A program made the position numbers and the translations under genes. Under the pieces are notes generated by a model. That model saw only the letters and a list, made by a program, of their open reading frames with translations, ran no database searches and was not told the DNA's origin. DNA of 64,000 bases from positions 4,282,780-4,346,779 of the forward strand of contig JAUPFP010000002.1 in assembly GCA_036925085.1 (NCBI GenBank), given 5' to 3'. The stretch is from Brachycybe producta. Its lineage: Eukaryota; Arthropoda; Diplopoda; Playtdesmida; Andrognathidae. Positions 1 through 11,664 of the stretch are shown here, in pieces; the first letter of the stretch is position 1, and every line of letters starts with the position of its first letter.

Positions 1-464
1 CAGTTTTACTAAGTGCTGGGTTTCACGATGATGGCGGTGCACTTGGACGCTTGGTTGCTTTCCATCTGTGTTACTACTGAAGCTATTTTGATGCATGGCT
101 AAGCAGTTGAATCAACAATAGGTTTCAGCAATTTATCACCTTTTTTTCTGTATTAGTTTCACTTTTCTAATGTGTTTCTGGGCTCTCTTACAAATATAGT
201 GGTATTGGGTCATACACATCAGGTATAGGCTGCATCCAAACCACTAAATGCATTTTAATTTACTATAATACCTGTATGTAGATTTATACTTAGAAAATGT
301 TATATTTTTATAGTTGACAGGTAACGTCAAGTAGGTACCGTGAGTTTATGCTTACATTGCATGTTTGCACTAGCTGCCACTGTGCATATTTGTATTTGTT
401 GCAATTATCTACAGCATGCTTCTGATGCCGCATGTCTGAGAAAATACGAACCTATTTTATGATA
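1..464. other. AT-rich DNA, nothing recognised
   Basis: No reading frame of note, repeat end or RNA gene could be recognised here. Confidence 0.5.
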
Positions 465-924
465 TATGCTGATCGAGTGATAGAATGACAATTGGTAAGT
501 GCGGTTATATTAAAAAAAAAAAACAATTTCAAAATGACGAATTTCTAACTCTGATGTTAAACTCCATTGAGTACGCCCAAATATGAAAAAAAAAATCCAT
601 TAAATTGCTCGTAAAATTATCTAAAAATAATTTTAAAAAACCACAGTGAAGCCAACACATTGGCGCACTTGCTGATCTTTTTCTGGTTTTTTAAAATTAT
701 TTTTACGTATTTTTACGAGCATTATAATGGATGTTTTTTTTTTTCTTATTTGGAAATCCATGGTTAGAAAGAGTTAGATGAGTTAGAAATTCGCCATTTT
801 GAAATAGTTTTTTTTTTAAATTTAACCGCACTTACCAATTTTACGTCATTCTAATCACTCGATCAGCATATATTTAAGGTGCACATTGCACTTTGAAAAC
901 ATTGAGTCTATGGGCTCAATAGAA
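465..924. mobile_element. TTAA-foldback family element, left-truncated copy
   Basis: This stretch matches the interior and right arm of the complete element at 8441-9209. Shared landmarks are the central CCACAGTGAAGCCAAC segment and the two inverted arms bearing GGTAAGTGCGGTTATA and its complement. The copy is broken near 925 by a LINE and resumes at about 2269-2323 with the outer segment GTGCTAGCGCC...GTAGCC. The left end is missing. No coding capacity is seen. Confidence 0.75.
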
Positions 925-1310
925 AACAATTAGTTACAAAAAGTACTCTGCTAGCAGCCAAATAAGGCCTGTGGCAGAGGGACATAAAAGTCCAAATGCA
1001 GCAGTAAGCAGGGTCAATCTCACAAAAAAAATTATCCCCATTTACCACTGCCTCAGGAAGAGAGTTCCATTGTCTTATAACTCTAGGGGAAAAAAGACTA
1101 ATAATATGAATCTGTCCTAGCAAAAATCTCTCTAATTTTCTTAGAGTGGTCAGCCCTGCCCATATATAGTGCTTTATGAACATCACTAGACTGTGGTTTA
1201 GGACAATCACCACGTGTGATTTTCTTGAACAATTGCAAACTTCACTTACCAATGCGATTTGCCAAACTATGCCATTGGAGCACTGCCAGCATCTCAGTGA
1301 CACTATCAGT

Positions 1311-2194
1311 CAGGGTGGCTGATTTTTTTGATTTTTTTTTTTTAAAAAATCAAATAAAATGATTTTTTTTTATTTAAATCAGATTTTTTTTGATTTTTTT
1401 CATTTATATGAAATATTATTTTTTTTATGATGATGTTTGCAAAAATGAGTAATAATAACATTGTTAATTGTTCAGTTGTTAGTAAAATAATTGCAAAATA
1501 ATAAAAAAATGTTAAGAAACATTCAAATTTTAAAATAAGTTTCAAGCACTTAATTTAACATTCTGAACATATAAACACAAGCTTTGCAGCCTTTTCAGTC
1601 CCCAAAGCAAATCAGTGCCTCAAGAGGTAAACTGGGTTAAGTCACTTTAAAAAAAAACACGATTTTACATCTTCATAAGATGTCAAATTTGTGTTTTTTA
1701 AACAGCTTGTCAAGTTCTATCAGCAGTAAACAGTGGTAAGTCCACAGTTTTACACATTGGCTGCTAGATGGTGGTATACCATGTTAAGTCCTATTCCTTC
1801 AATGAAGAGAAAAACTTTCAAATGACTCCACTGTAAAATTTAGGTGACTTAAAACAGTTTACCTCTGAGGTTCTTAAATTACTATTACTATTTATATCTA
1901 CAGTATTTGTCCCTGATTTCCACCAGTCAATTGGAGGATATTTCCTCAAGTATATCTTCCGAAAAAAAATGCATTAATGAAAGGACTACCACCGGACTTT
2001 ATTTTATAAACATAGGAAAAAATGCTGGGAACTGTTTTATTTTTATTGTGTAATTTTAATGTTTAAATGAATGTGAATTTTTTAAAAAAAAATCATTTGA
2101 ATTTTTAAAAAAAAAATCATTTGATTTTTTTTTAAAAAATCATTTGATTTAAATCATGATTTGAATCAATGTGATTTAAATCACTGCCACCCTG
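1311..2194. mobile_element. Non-autonomous hAT element with 8-bp duplication
   Basis: Terminal inverted repeats CAGGGTGGC and GCCACCCTG are flanked by a perfect 8-bp target duplication, CTATCAGT, at 1303-1310 and 2195-2202. That size and the CAG...CTG ends are typical of the hAT superfamily. The interior has poly-A/T runs and no transposase frame. The host is a LINE copy that continues on both sides, so the insertion is unambiguous. Confidence 0.92.
1618..1870. repeat. Internal inverted-repeat module, second copy at 48 kb
   Basis: Inside the hAT element, about 25 bp around GAGGTAAACTGGGTTAAGTC (1625-1644) recur as the complement near 1843-1870. A diverged copy in reverse orientation is at about 48120-48470, where no hAT ends are seen. 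This may be an older element nested inside the hAT element, or a module both loci acquired. Confidence 0.6.
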
Positions 2195-2323
2195 CTATCA
2201 GTAAATTTATGCCTGCCACAAACAAACCTAGCAACTGCCTTAACGCTGAACCATCTCAACTGAGTGGGTGTGCTAGCGCCCTTTGTAGAGATTTTTCAAA
2301 GTAATTTTGCGATGTGCGTAGCC

Positions 2324-2882
2324 TTTCTTTATTTTCACACTTTCATAATTAGTTTATTGAAGAAAGAAAGATATCACTGTAGAGTTTGTTGTGTTTTTCA
2401 CCTTCGTTTTTACTCTTCTATTAATTAATTTTGAAAGTTTCTCATAAGTTAATTGAAACTGGTGCTACAAATCGTATTGATGCACACCTCTGATCACTAC
2501 TTCCTGTTTGGATTTTTTTTTTTGGGAGAAGAAGTACTTCATTACTTGTCATGTCTTTTTTTTATATATATAAACTAGAAGAGACAAGTATACTTGTACA
2601 TTTACCTCTCGTGGTATAGAAAAAATGCTTTGAACACGGTCTCTACACACCACAAAATAGAAATTATTTCTGTTTATGTTTGTTAAATATTGCCAGAAAT
2701 ATATACACTTGTATATATACTTGAAGATAAAACATTTTTTTTTGAAGAAACATTATACTGTATATGATATGTATGGGTGTGTGTATATATGGCCTATTTA
2801 AATGCAAGCTTGTTTCTTTTTGATTTTATCTTAAAAAAGATATGTCTCACACAAGGGGTGGAGAGAGAGAGAGAGAGAGAGG

Positions 2883-2928
<46 letters not shown>

Positions 2929-3589
2929 AGATGCATAAACACAGAAAAAAAATCTTTACGTGTTTTGCCTTAGGGCTAACATTTCGACAGTTATCACTCT
3001 GGTTATTATTTACGTTTTAATGCACAGCACGGACTTATATTAGTATTTTGAGTGCTGAAGTATGTTTTTTTCTTCTTCTTCTTCTTCTTCTGTATATGAA
3101 ACCCTAAAGACATTTTCTCTCTGAAATGATCAAAAACATGGTTTTTCTTCTTAGTTTTTTCTTCTTCTCTCTATTCATAATAAAAATATTAAGATTTGAA
3201 TGTGTGTTTTTTGTTTGTATTTTCTTAAAGAAAAAAGGAAAATTGAACATTGAAATGTTATTTTTTTTTCAGAAATTTAAGATATATTGTGTAGGTGTAA
3301 TTTTTGCTAAATGAATGCTTTCGAATTGAAGTTCAAATGAAAGAGGTGCCTGTCAACCTTAACAAATTTTTTTTATGCGAACCAATCAAATTATGACATT
3401 TTTTTCTTTTCTTCTTCAAATGATTAGTTTTGCATTGATATGTCTTTTCAGTTGTGCAAGCAAATCAAACAAAAAAACATACGTGAAAATAAACAGAGCA
3501 AAAAAAAAAACCATGGTAAATTTACTAAATGACGTTTTTTGCAAAACAAGATACATCAATATTTCTGAAAAAGTTGTTTAATAAATTCA
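2324..3589. other. AT-rich DNA with GA and TTC microsatellites
   Basis: There is a GA-rich microsatellite at 2859-2922 and a short TTC run near 3070-3090. Short open frames at 3126-3314 and 3375-3581 are built of poly-T and poly-A stretches and resemble no protein family. No gene is supported. Confidence 0.6.
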
Positions 3590-3782
3590 GTTAAGGGAAT
3601 TCCTAAATTTTCTCGAATCCAAATTTTAAAAAGGTTCTCGAATTTCCTCGAATCTCGAATCCTTAATATAAGTATCCTATATTATTCATTCAAACCGCAC
3701 AATAAACCAATTAGAAGTTGCGGATCGTCATAAAAGCGGCGGAGCCAACTGAAGTTCTTCCCGATTTCTAATTGCCTGTGAT
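3590..3782. repeat. Two fragmentary MITE ends
   Basis: About 3595-3690 is a fragment of the TCGAAT-rich element seen complete at 6839-7240 (CTCGAATCC strings, then ATATTATTCATT). About 3695-3782 is the right half of the palindromic MITE found complete at 21562-21769, ending in CCCGATTTCTAATTGCCTGT. Both are truncated. Confidence 0.65.
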
Positions 3783-4165
3783 ATTGGTTATCATGGTACT
3801 TCCACTGAAATGGCAACATTCGCCGTTATTTTCAAGATTCGCGGGATTTAATTTAACTAAGTAGTTCTTAACATTTCCCCTTTTTCCTTTTCTAACGTTG
3901 GGATCAATGACGGATTTGGACTGACTGTCCAGACCGCCATTTCAGGTGGAGGAGGAGGTTCATTGAGGACAGCCGGTTAAGCTTCGAGTTGTGGCAGTTT
4001 GCCTTGGCAGCAGTATTTGAGTACCCGAGTGAAGAAATTGAGCCGACTAACTTGACCAGTTTAATCATATGTGACATATTGTGTACCCTGTATACTCTGA
4101 GAACAGAGAGCTGATTTATAATAGGCCTATAGCCAAATGGCAGGAGGGCCATTAATACTTATTAG

Positions 4166-4684
4166 TAGGGAGAACGGTTTTATGCTGTCAGATTTAAGCA
4201 CGATTCATGCGATATGACATCAAATAACACTAGTTTTATTTTGCATATAATTGCATATTTAAGGGTGCATGCATATTTTGTGAATTTTACATGTTAAGGG
4301 CATATTTAACACTTTTTTTCTAAAAAAATTAGGATTTTTTTTATTTTGGTTTAAGAAACTGAACAAATTTCGTTTCATTCAAGAACTGCAAAAAATTTTA
4401 AAATGTGTTATTGTCAATTGTATTACAGAAAAATAAAGGCTATGAACAATTCCAGAAGATCTGCATGGGCAGTTTTGAATGGTGAAAATCTTAATGAAGA
4501 TATCAGTTTGTCTTTTTCCGATATTGCTTGTTTTAAGTTGCACAAGTTACATCTTGTGATGTAGTACATAGTTTCTTGAAGTATAAAGCATATTGTGCAT
4601 ATTTTGTGGGCATATTTTAGGATTTATAACAGCATAGTTGCATGCATATTTTTTAATTTTTAGGGCATGAAACTGTTGTCCCTA
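4166..4684. mobile_element. Non-autonomous hAT element, Ac-type ends
   Basis: The ends are TAGGGAGAACGGTTTTATGC and, on the other side, the complement of TAGGGACAACAGTTTCATGC. The perfect 8-bp duplication CTTATTAG lies at 4158-4165 and 4685-4692. TAGGG-type termini with 8-bp duplications fit hAT. The interior is AT-rich with repeated GCATATTTT strings and no transposase. Confidence 0.9.
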
Positions 4685-4692
4685 CTTATTAG

Positions 4693-5078
4693 AGTCCAGA
4701 TCTGTCAGTCCAGATCCCATCGTGATTTTCCACCTTTAGAATATAGTGTTAGGGGATTAAGGAACATCAAACTTTTCTAGCTTTTAAAATAATAATTATT
4801 CATACATATGTAGGTCTATAGTTTTTTCTTATAAAAAAAGTCAAAATCTGGTATTTTAATAAAAAAAACTGTTTTATTAAAAGTATTGCTAGGATAAATA
4901 AATGTCTTTATCTTTCTTGACATTTTTTTTTACTAAAAACATACTAAGATTAAGGAACACTTCGATTTTTTTTTGTTCTTAACCTTATATTGTAGAAAAA
5001 CCCACGTACTTATTTTTGGATGTTCTCCAAAGTATTTTTTTTAGAATATGGTTTGGTTGAGTAATCTATTGTTTAATT

Positions 5079-5113
<35 letters not shown>

Positions 5114-5341
5114 AAAAATGATTTAAATTTTTATGTTTTCGTCTGCATTATTTAGTTTTTTTTCTTTTCAAAAAATCACAATAAAGACGTGGAATCTACA
5201 TTTTCAAATCGAAGCAATGATTTGCATTATAACAGCATAAAGTAAGATCTAAAAGAGTCTTTAGAGAAAAACTATGGAAACGTTAGTAGTGTTCGGCTTA
5301 TACCGAGTGGTGCAAGTAAAACGTGCCCTTGTTTAAAGATG
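4693..5341. other. AT-rich DNA with a GA microsatellite
   Basis: A GA dinucleotide run lies at about 5082-5113. Otherwise only AT-rich sequence without recognisable coding or repeat ends is visible. Confidence 0.5.
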
Positions 5342-5375
5342 AATTACAATTACACTTAGTACTTTGCTAGCAGCT
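5342..5375 (-). repeat. LINE 3' tail remnant
   Basis: The string AATTACAATTACACTTAGTA followed by CTTTGCTAGCAGC is the complement of the CR1-like LINE 3' end (GCTGCTAGCAGAGTACTAATTG plus an ATTGTA-type tail) seen at 34180-34208. Only the extreme 3' end is present. Confidence 0.55.
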
Positions 5376-6289
5376 GTGATGAGGCTGGCCCTTTGGCACC
5401 ACCATTTTTACTTGGTAGTGCTGACTCTGAACGGGTCTGATTTAACCGGGCGCGAGATCACGAAAGTTCAAGCGCTTTACCTGCTGTTTCAGTCTCTCGA
5501 ATCCGGCCGTCTTAAAGGCCCACAAAAATACCTCTCTGTTTCAGTCAGGGCCAAATGTGGCCATCCTCACGCTCTCAAGTTAGATCACGGTTGGTCTCGA
5601 CTTGGGAATCTTATGTATAGATCCGTAACGACCTCTACGATACTAGTCCTCTTTAGCCCAGCCTGAAGGTCCCATTCAGAGGAACTCAGAAGGTTTCTGA
5701 GTGCCTCTATTGGTGGCTGAGTGATGGGCTAAAGCCTCTTTTGGGTATTTCCACTGTTTGGAAATAACTTACACACACACAACACTTTCAGGTAGAAAAG
5801 TTCTCTTTACTTTCTTATAGCATATCTATTACTTTTACATTGTTGTGTGTATATTGATAACTGACGATACAATTTGATTACAATCTCTTGAATATTACAT
5901 TCGCAATCTCTTAAGTTCAGAATTCCTCTATTCGAAATTATCTATTCGAAATCTCTGATCGAACTCTACTCTTCGATTCTCTATTCCGAACTGTCCCCAA
6001 ACATAAGTGGCACGGCACTTTCGTTCGGTCTCAAGGGAGGGGCGACTGTCACCTCAGGGCTCAATGAGTGGCCAACTGGGCCAGTCATTGCCCTGGGCAG
6101 AGAATATTACCTTTTAAGGAAAGACATTTTTGGGACTCTTTTCCCAATTTATCATGGTTCTTTTGGGTTCCTTGAATTCACTAAGAATTTGGGCCACCCA
6201 AGTCTGGACATCTGTTCACCAAGGGGTGCCATACTGAAAGATAGGAATTTCTACGGTGTGTTCCACAAGTATGCAGATACAGGGTGTCA
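5376..6289. other. Unrecognised, moderately GC-rich stretch
   Basis: Base composition is less AT-biased than the surroundings at about 5376-5750 and 6000-6240. The 100-codon open frame at 5364-5666 resembles no family I know. No splice-site pattern or repeat partner was found. It may be an old SINE or a decayed element. Confidence 0.3.
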
Positions 6290-6566
6290 CACAGCCAAAT
6301 AGGCCTATGGCAGAGGGACATAAAAGTCCACATGCAGCATTAAGCATTGTCAAGCACATGCACATATATAAACACAAAATGAATATACAAATGTCAATCC
6401 CACAAAACAAAATTATCCCCATTCACCACTTTCTCAGGAAGAGAGTTCCATTGTCTTATAAGTCTAGAGAAAAAGACCAATAATAGGAATCTGTCCTAGC
6501 AAAAATCTCCCTAATTTTCGTAGAGGGTCAGCCCTGCCCATGTTATAGTGCTTTATGAATGTTCTC
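6290..6566 (-). mobile_element. CR1-like LINE 3' fragment
   Basis: Minus-strand copy of the LINE 3' region. AGCCAAATAGGCCTATGGCA, ATTATCCCCATTCACCAC and CAGCCCTGCCCATG are complements of the segment at about 33930-34190. Two overlapping open frames here are fragments of this LINE. Confidence 0.8.
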
Positions 6567-6838
6567 AAGATTTTAACAGAACATTTCTGCCAAAAAAATA
6601 CAAAAATATGCATCAATAATTAATTAGTAAAGCTATAGTATTTTGAAAGTGACTTATGTATAAATTGTTTTTGCTTGTGTTTGTTAATGGAATTAATTCT
6701 CAGTGCTTTCTCATTGTGTAAATCATTAATTAACGACCTCAGAAACACGAAGTTTTTTTAAAAAAAAAACATCGTTTTAAAAATGTGTTATGGTTTCAGG
6801 TTTTAGGATAAGTAAATTTCTATGCTAAAAACTAGAAG

Positions 6839-7240
6839 TAGGGCGAATCCTAAATTTTCTCAAATCCCGAATCCTAAAAGGTTCTCGAATCCTTCATATA
6901 AGAATCTTATATTATTCATTAAGAAGATACAAATAAATGAAATAATATTAAATTATTAATAATAAAAAACAGTGTGTGGCACTCAGGGTCGCCACAAGGT
7001 GATATTGGTAATACTGGTCGACCACCGAAATTGCAACAATCGCCGGTTTTTTGTTAGTAAACACGTTTCTATTGGAAGTCAATGGAGTTAAAACTAGTTT
7101 TACCAAAGTTTCTAACAGTTTTTTTAAGGTTAGGATTCGAAAGATTCGAAAGACGAAAAAAACACGAAGATTCGAATTTTCGATTCTCGAATATTTTTCA
7201 ATATTCGAGGATTCGAATGTCCCCCCATATCCCTACTAAA
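6839..7240. mobile_element. TCGAAT-rich hAT-like element, nearly complete copy
   Basis: The element begins GTAGGGCGAATCC and ends near CCATATCCCTAC, giving GTAGGG inverted ends, with many TTCGAAT strings near both ends. The centre holds GCAACAATCGCCGG and GGTCGCCACAAGGTGATATT. An inverted copy is at about 9940-10345 and fragments are at 3595, 12975 and 19797. The TAGAGGTGGGACGAAT start of sister copies resembles hAT ends, but I could not define a target duplication. Confidence 0.65.
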
Positions 7241-7735
7241 GACTCTTCAAATTTCAAATGTGTAATTTTTATTGTTTAATCAATATTCATTTTTTAACAT
7301 TGGAGGCGTTTTACATGCACCCAACCTCTATGTAATGAGAGGTAGGTGGTTGGTATATAGTAGGTGAAATTTGAAATGTTTATGAAATTTATAATAGATG
7401 AGGCGTTGTTTATTTTTTTGAACATTGTTGTTTGGTAGTACAGAAACAATTTTTTTTTTACTTTTTTAAAGTGATTTATACATAAGAAAATGTGTTTTTG
7501 CATTATAAGATTAGAGATTAGGGTCATACAGGGTGTGATAAACTGTTTAGACTTGAATGTTTTTTTTATGATTAAATAGTTAATATTTTTTTAGCAATGA
7601 AAACTATTGTGAATTGAAGTGAATCAATGTTAATTGAAGAGTTAACATCATCAGTTTAAAAAAATAATTAAAAACAGTCCTTGTTCTTGACTATAATTTA
7701 AAATTATTAAAATAAGATTGATTTTCAACTATGGA

Positions 7736-7808
7736 ATTATTGCAGCTTGCAAAAGCTACCATTGTCAAGAGAACCTTGACAATAGTAGCTTTTGCAACCT
7801 GCAATAAT
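7736..7808. repeat. 34-bp near-perfect hairpin with 5-nt loop
   Basis: Arms 7736-7769 and 7775-7808 pair over 34 positions with 2 mismatches around the loop AGAAC. The 5' arm runs ATTATTGCAGCTTGCAAAAG and on to ATTGTCAAG. The loop is short for a classical microRNA precursor. A small MITE or hairpin siRNA source is as likely. Confidence 0.8.
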
Positions 7809-7899
7809 TTTACATATTTTACAGTTTCTCTTCTTTAAAAAATGTTAGTAGGGTCTTGTCCCAGGCTGGCTGCTAGTACACTGTGTAAAACTGTTTTGA

Positions 7900-8212
7900 T
7901 GGGAAGGGGTGACCATTCTAAGAAATTAGGAGATATTTTTGGTGCGAACAGACCCGTATCTTGTACCTTGGGTCACTCGACAATGGAATTTGCTTAGGAA
8001 TTTGGAATTGTCTTAGGGGTATTATTAAACAAAACATATATAATGATGCTGCAATTGGAACTGATATTCAAATTAGAGGATTGGTATCGCATGGAATAAA
8101 TGTTTATTTTGACATTGCATTTCTATGCTGCTTTTGGAGTAAATATGGTCTCTCTGTCACAGGCCCTCTGGGCTGTTTGTGGAGTAATTATAAAGATTCA
8201 AATTCCGATTGA
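7900..8212 (+). mobile_element. Divergent CR1-like LINE 3' fragment
   Basis: The segment keeps the order of landmarks of the LINE 3' end: GGGTGACCATTCTAAGAAAT, then ACAATGGAATT, then CTCTCTGTCACAGGCCCTCT before GGCTGTTTGTGGAGTAATTA. This matches the pattern at 33935-34205, but with much lower identity. It is best read as a related older LINE family. Confidence 0.5.
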
Positions 8213-8440
8213 CATTTCTATACATGCCCTCCTTTGCAGGTTTCATGCCCTTTTATTTTTAGTGGTCTTTGTGATGTAAGATATTGTGAATTAAAAAGTT
8301 TATAAATATAATTAATATAATTAAAACATGGTTCAATTTAATAAACATAATATTACAAATAATTTTAATAAATCAAGTAGTCAGATTTAAAATAAAAAAT
8401 CCCATTTAAAAAAACGTGATAAACTTGTGAATTTTTTTAA

Positions 8441-9209
8441 GTGGGGGCTACAACACAAAATTACTTCAAAAAATCTCCGCAATGAGTGCTAGCAACGTGT
8501 TTCTATTGAGCCCATAGACCCGATGTTAAAGAAACGTTAATTTTTAAAATACACAGTTGCGGCAATATATTTTATTTTTCAGATTTAAAGTTGTCCAGTT
8601 TTGATGGTTCAAAATGCAATGTGCACCTTAAATATGTGCTGATCACGTGGTACTATGACAAAAAAATTGGTAAGTGCGGTTATATTTTTAAAAACTATTT
8701 CAAAATCGCGAATTTCTAACTCTTTATGTTAAACTCCATTGAGTATGCACGCGTAAGCAAAAACAGCCATTAAAAAGCTGGTAAAATACCTAAAAATAAT
8801 TTAAAAAAACACGATTAAACCACAGTGAAGCCAACTCATTGGCGCAAGTGTTGATTTTTTCTGGTTTTTAAAATTATTTTACGAGCATTTTAATGGATGT
8901 TTTTGCTTACGAACGCGTACTCAATGGAGTTTAACATAAGAGTTAGAAATTCACGGTTTTTAAATAGTTTTTAAAAATATAACCACACTTAACAATTTTT
9001 TTTTTCATTCTATCACTCGATCAGCATATATTTAAGGTGCACATTGCACTTTGAAAACTTAATATTGGACAACTTTAAACATGAAAAATAAACATTGTGT
9101 ATTTTAAAAACTAACGTTTTTTTAACATCGGGTATATGGGCTCAATAGAAAAACGTTGCTAGCACTCTATGGAGATTTTTCGAAGTAATTTTGTGATGTA
9201 TGTAGCCTC
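8441..9209. mobile_element. Complete TTAA-foldback element
   Basis: Two arms of roughly 380 bp are inverted relative to each other around a centre holding CCACAGTGAAGCCAACTC. The element lies between TTAA at 8437-8440 and TTAA at 9210-9213, and the right end is GTAGCCTC. Relatives are at 465-2323 and 35505-35916. It has no coding capacity. A TTAA target is known for piggyBac and some other families, but these termini do not settle which. Confidence 0.82.
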
Positions 9210-9939
9210 TTAACCCTGACTGCAACTTAAGATATGTGATTTGAATGTTCACTATAATTTCCACACCCTGTATATGAATTTTTGCAGTTTATTTTGAATG
9301 ATATGACCAAGAAATATTGAATGATTTAGTTTTTTCCAATATTGACTATCCGTTTTTTCATGCTGAGATTTTTTTTTGTTCTTCACAAAAGAGTTTTTGA
9401 AAATGATATGAACTGGAAAAAATATTCCTATAATAAAGCTTTTCTTTTAAGAAAGTATATTTTCTTCAGTAATGGCTCCTACTTCCTTCAAATAAAAGTA
9501 GCATAATATAGACATTGTTCACCTAATTGCAAATCGATATATACATTTATATAGTATTGCGAATTACATATTGAATTTCATGGTCTTCTTTCAATATGGT
9601 AACGTAATATAGTAGATATATTGGAGCTATAATTTTAACACGAGAATACTTACATATAAATTTCTTCTTCAACAAATTGGCAGGGGGAGAAAAATCATCT
9701 TGATGATGAAGAAAACTAAAGAACAATTTGGTTTCTGTTTATGTGTGTGTTTGGGTTACTCCTTGAATAAGGTTTTTCTGTGTTGGAACAATGTGTAAAA
9801 GTAATTCAGGTGGAAATGTGTGACAAGTGCACGCATCGTGTGGAACCGGTCTAAGTGTATGTGTTTTATATTATCTTCACAAGGTTATAGTTCATTCTTC
9901 AAGAGTATTGTGACCCATCATCCATTTACTTCTCAGACT
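9210..9939. other. AT-rich DNA, nothing recognised
   Basis: No gene, RNA or repeat end was recognised. Confidence 0.45.
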
Positions 9940-10345
9940 GCCAATAGGAGCTCATTCGGTTAGAATTAAGTAATGATGGAACATTCGAATCCCACGAATC
10001 TTGAAAAATATTCGAGATTCGAAAACTCGAATATTCACGCTTTTTTCGTCTTTCGAATCCTAACCTAAAAAAACTGTTCAAAACTTTGGTAAAATTAGTT
10101 TTAACTCTGTTGACATCCAATAGAAGCATTCACGAACAAAAAACGGCGATTGTTGCAATTTTGGTGGTACCCCAATCACCAATGGATCACTTTGTGGCGA
10201 ACCTGAATGCCACACACTTTTTTATTATTAATAATTTATTTAATATTATTTCATTTGTTTGTATCTTAATGAATAATCTAGGATTCTTATATGAAGGATT
10301 CGAGATTCGGGAGATTTGAGAGATTCGAGAACCTTTTAGGATTCG
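9940..10345. mobile_element. TCGAAT-rich element, inverted copy
   Basis: This reads as the reverse complement of 6839-7240. GGCGATTGTTGCAATTTTGG, CACTTTGTGGCGAACC and ATATGAAGGATTCGAGATTC are the matching landmarks. The outer ends are eroded. With the 6.8-kb copy it forms a widely spaced inverted pair. Confidence 0.7.
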
Positions 10346-11070
10346 GATTTGTGTGGCCACTAATAGCAAAACTATTGGCATACCTTTTGGAAATCACTGG
10401 TCTAGTAGTTTAAAGCCTGTTAAGCAGGCTTAAAATTTTCAGATATGGAGTTCTCTTAGCTTTTTCTCTCTGTCCAATTGCAGGCTTATGATGAATCTGG
10501 CCTACTTGCCTCTAGTTAACAAACCAGTTTTAACACTTCAGCTTCAACTTTGAAATAGTTTAAATTTTGATGTTTAGCTTTAATATTTATGCATGGTGCA
10601 GTTGGTAGGGCGGTGTTCTGATGTTAAGTTTGGATCACTTTGCGTCCTTTAGGAACTTGGACACACTGTGTATTAACATCAATGTAACCAGTTCGGTCAA
10701 TATAAAAAGTTTCATTTTAACCGGTGTGTCTTGTCAAGTTGCACTTCAAGAAATGACATTACGTCACTATCCCTTTAAATAGGAATTTCGACCCCGAGGT
10801 CAAACTAAAAAGAAAAGAACCTGCCTGTATCTTTCCAAATCGAAGCTCCATGCATGTAAGAAGAGGCTGGAGGTGTTATGCAGAGCTGTGCAACTACAGC
10901 AAACACGGCTGGCAGAAGAGTCCAGTCATGTTACACCCATGTCAGCATATACTTCGTATTTATTGCAAACAAACTTAACTCAATGATGAACTTTTTTTTA
11001 CAGTCTCATGCACTCTAAGTCAATTGTTTTAAGCAATTCGGCTACGAAATGAGACAATGTTACAAATATA

Positions 11071-11664
11071 TAGGGTGGGCCAAAAAAATGAGAACATCTT
11101 GTAGCATACAAGTTATTTAAAAATATAATTTAATTAATTTATATTGTTTCATGTAATTTTGTTTGTATTTCCCGCGGACTTTTGTGACTGTGAGGATCAT
11201 CATCTTGACTGCAGATCAGCCCACTCACCCGCTCAATATTCTGTTATGTTCTGGCAGATTTTGGTCTACCACTTCCGGGTTTACGTTCTGTTGTACCGTC
11301 ATTGTCAATTTTATTGATAACCCGACTAACACTAGCTATGCTCCAGACTTTGTTTGGAAACTCATTGGTCATTCTCCTAGCACCCCACTGTTTTTCAATT
11401 CGCAAATGTTTAATCGGAATACGGTCTTCCGCGGTAATTTTTGTCATTCTTGGTAAAAAAAATTTAACCTGCTGATGTAAACAATTGGCATATTAAAACC
11501 AAAGATGGCGCCCGGAAATTGTCGAAATAAAGACATCATATAGCTAGATAGGTAAGTAAGTAAATGAGTAAACAATTTAAGCTATTATGGATACAGTTAA
11601 ACAAATTTTGATGTAATTATATTACTTCTTACGCGATGTTCTCACTTTTTTTTGGCCCACCCTG
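11071..11664. mobile_element. Tc1/mariner deletion derivative
   Basis: Terminal inverted repeats of about 28 bp (AGGGTGGGCCAAAAAAATGA on the left, complement on the right) are flanked by TA at 11069-11070 and 11665-11666. At about 594 bp it is roughly half the length of an autonomous copy. Only the N-terminal part of a transposase remains inside. Confidence 0.92.
11244..11447 (-). pseudogene. Tc1/mariner transposase N-terminal fragment
   Basis: A 67-codon frame encodes a helix-turn-helix-like segment. It starts MTKITAEDRIPIKHLR, continues with a WGARRMTNEFP stretch, and ends in a basic GSGRPKSART motif. This is the layout of the DNA-binding N-terminus of Tc1-like transposases. The catalytic DDE/D domain is absent, so the product cannot act as a transposase. 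It lies between the intact inverted repeats of the host element, which suggests an internal deletion. Family placement comes from motif appearance only. Confidence 0.7.

Larger units (their letters stand above)
925..2262 (-). mobile_element. CR1-like LINE 3' fragment, split by a hAT insertion
   Basis: A 5'-truncated LINE copy on the minus strand. It occupies 925-1310 and 2195-2262 and matches the C-terminal coding end and 3' tail of the copies at 32848-34208 and 45035-45538, for example the complement of GGCCTATTTGGCTGCTAGCA. A hAT element at 1311-2194 interrupts it. The LINE itself interrupts a TTAA-foldback element, so three layers of insertion are visible. An open frame across 908-1303 is the LINE tail and not a separate gene. 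Confidence 0.8.

Noticed and set aside
5364-5666. 100-codon plus-strand frame
   Set aside because: It begins next to a LINE tail, has no recognisable similarity and no exon signals.
10590-10650. tRNA-like sequence (GGTGCAGTTGGTAGGGCG)
   Set aside because: The A-box-like part is good, but the B box and cloverleaf pairing are not convincing. At most a SINE remnant.
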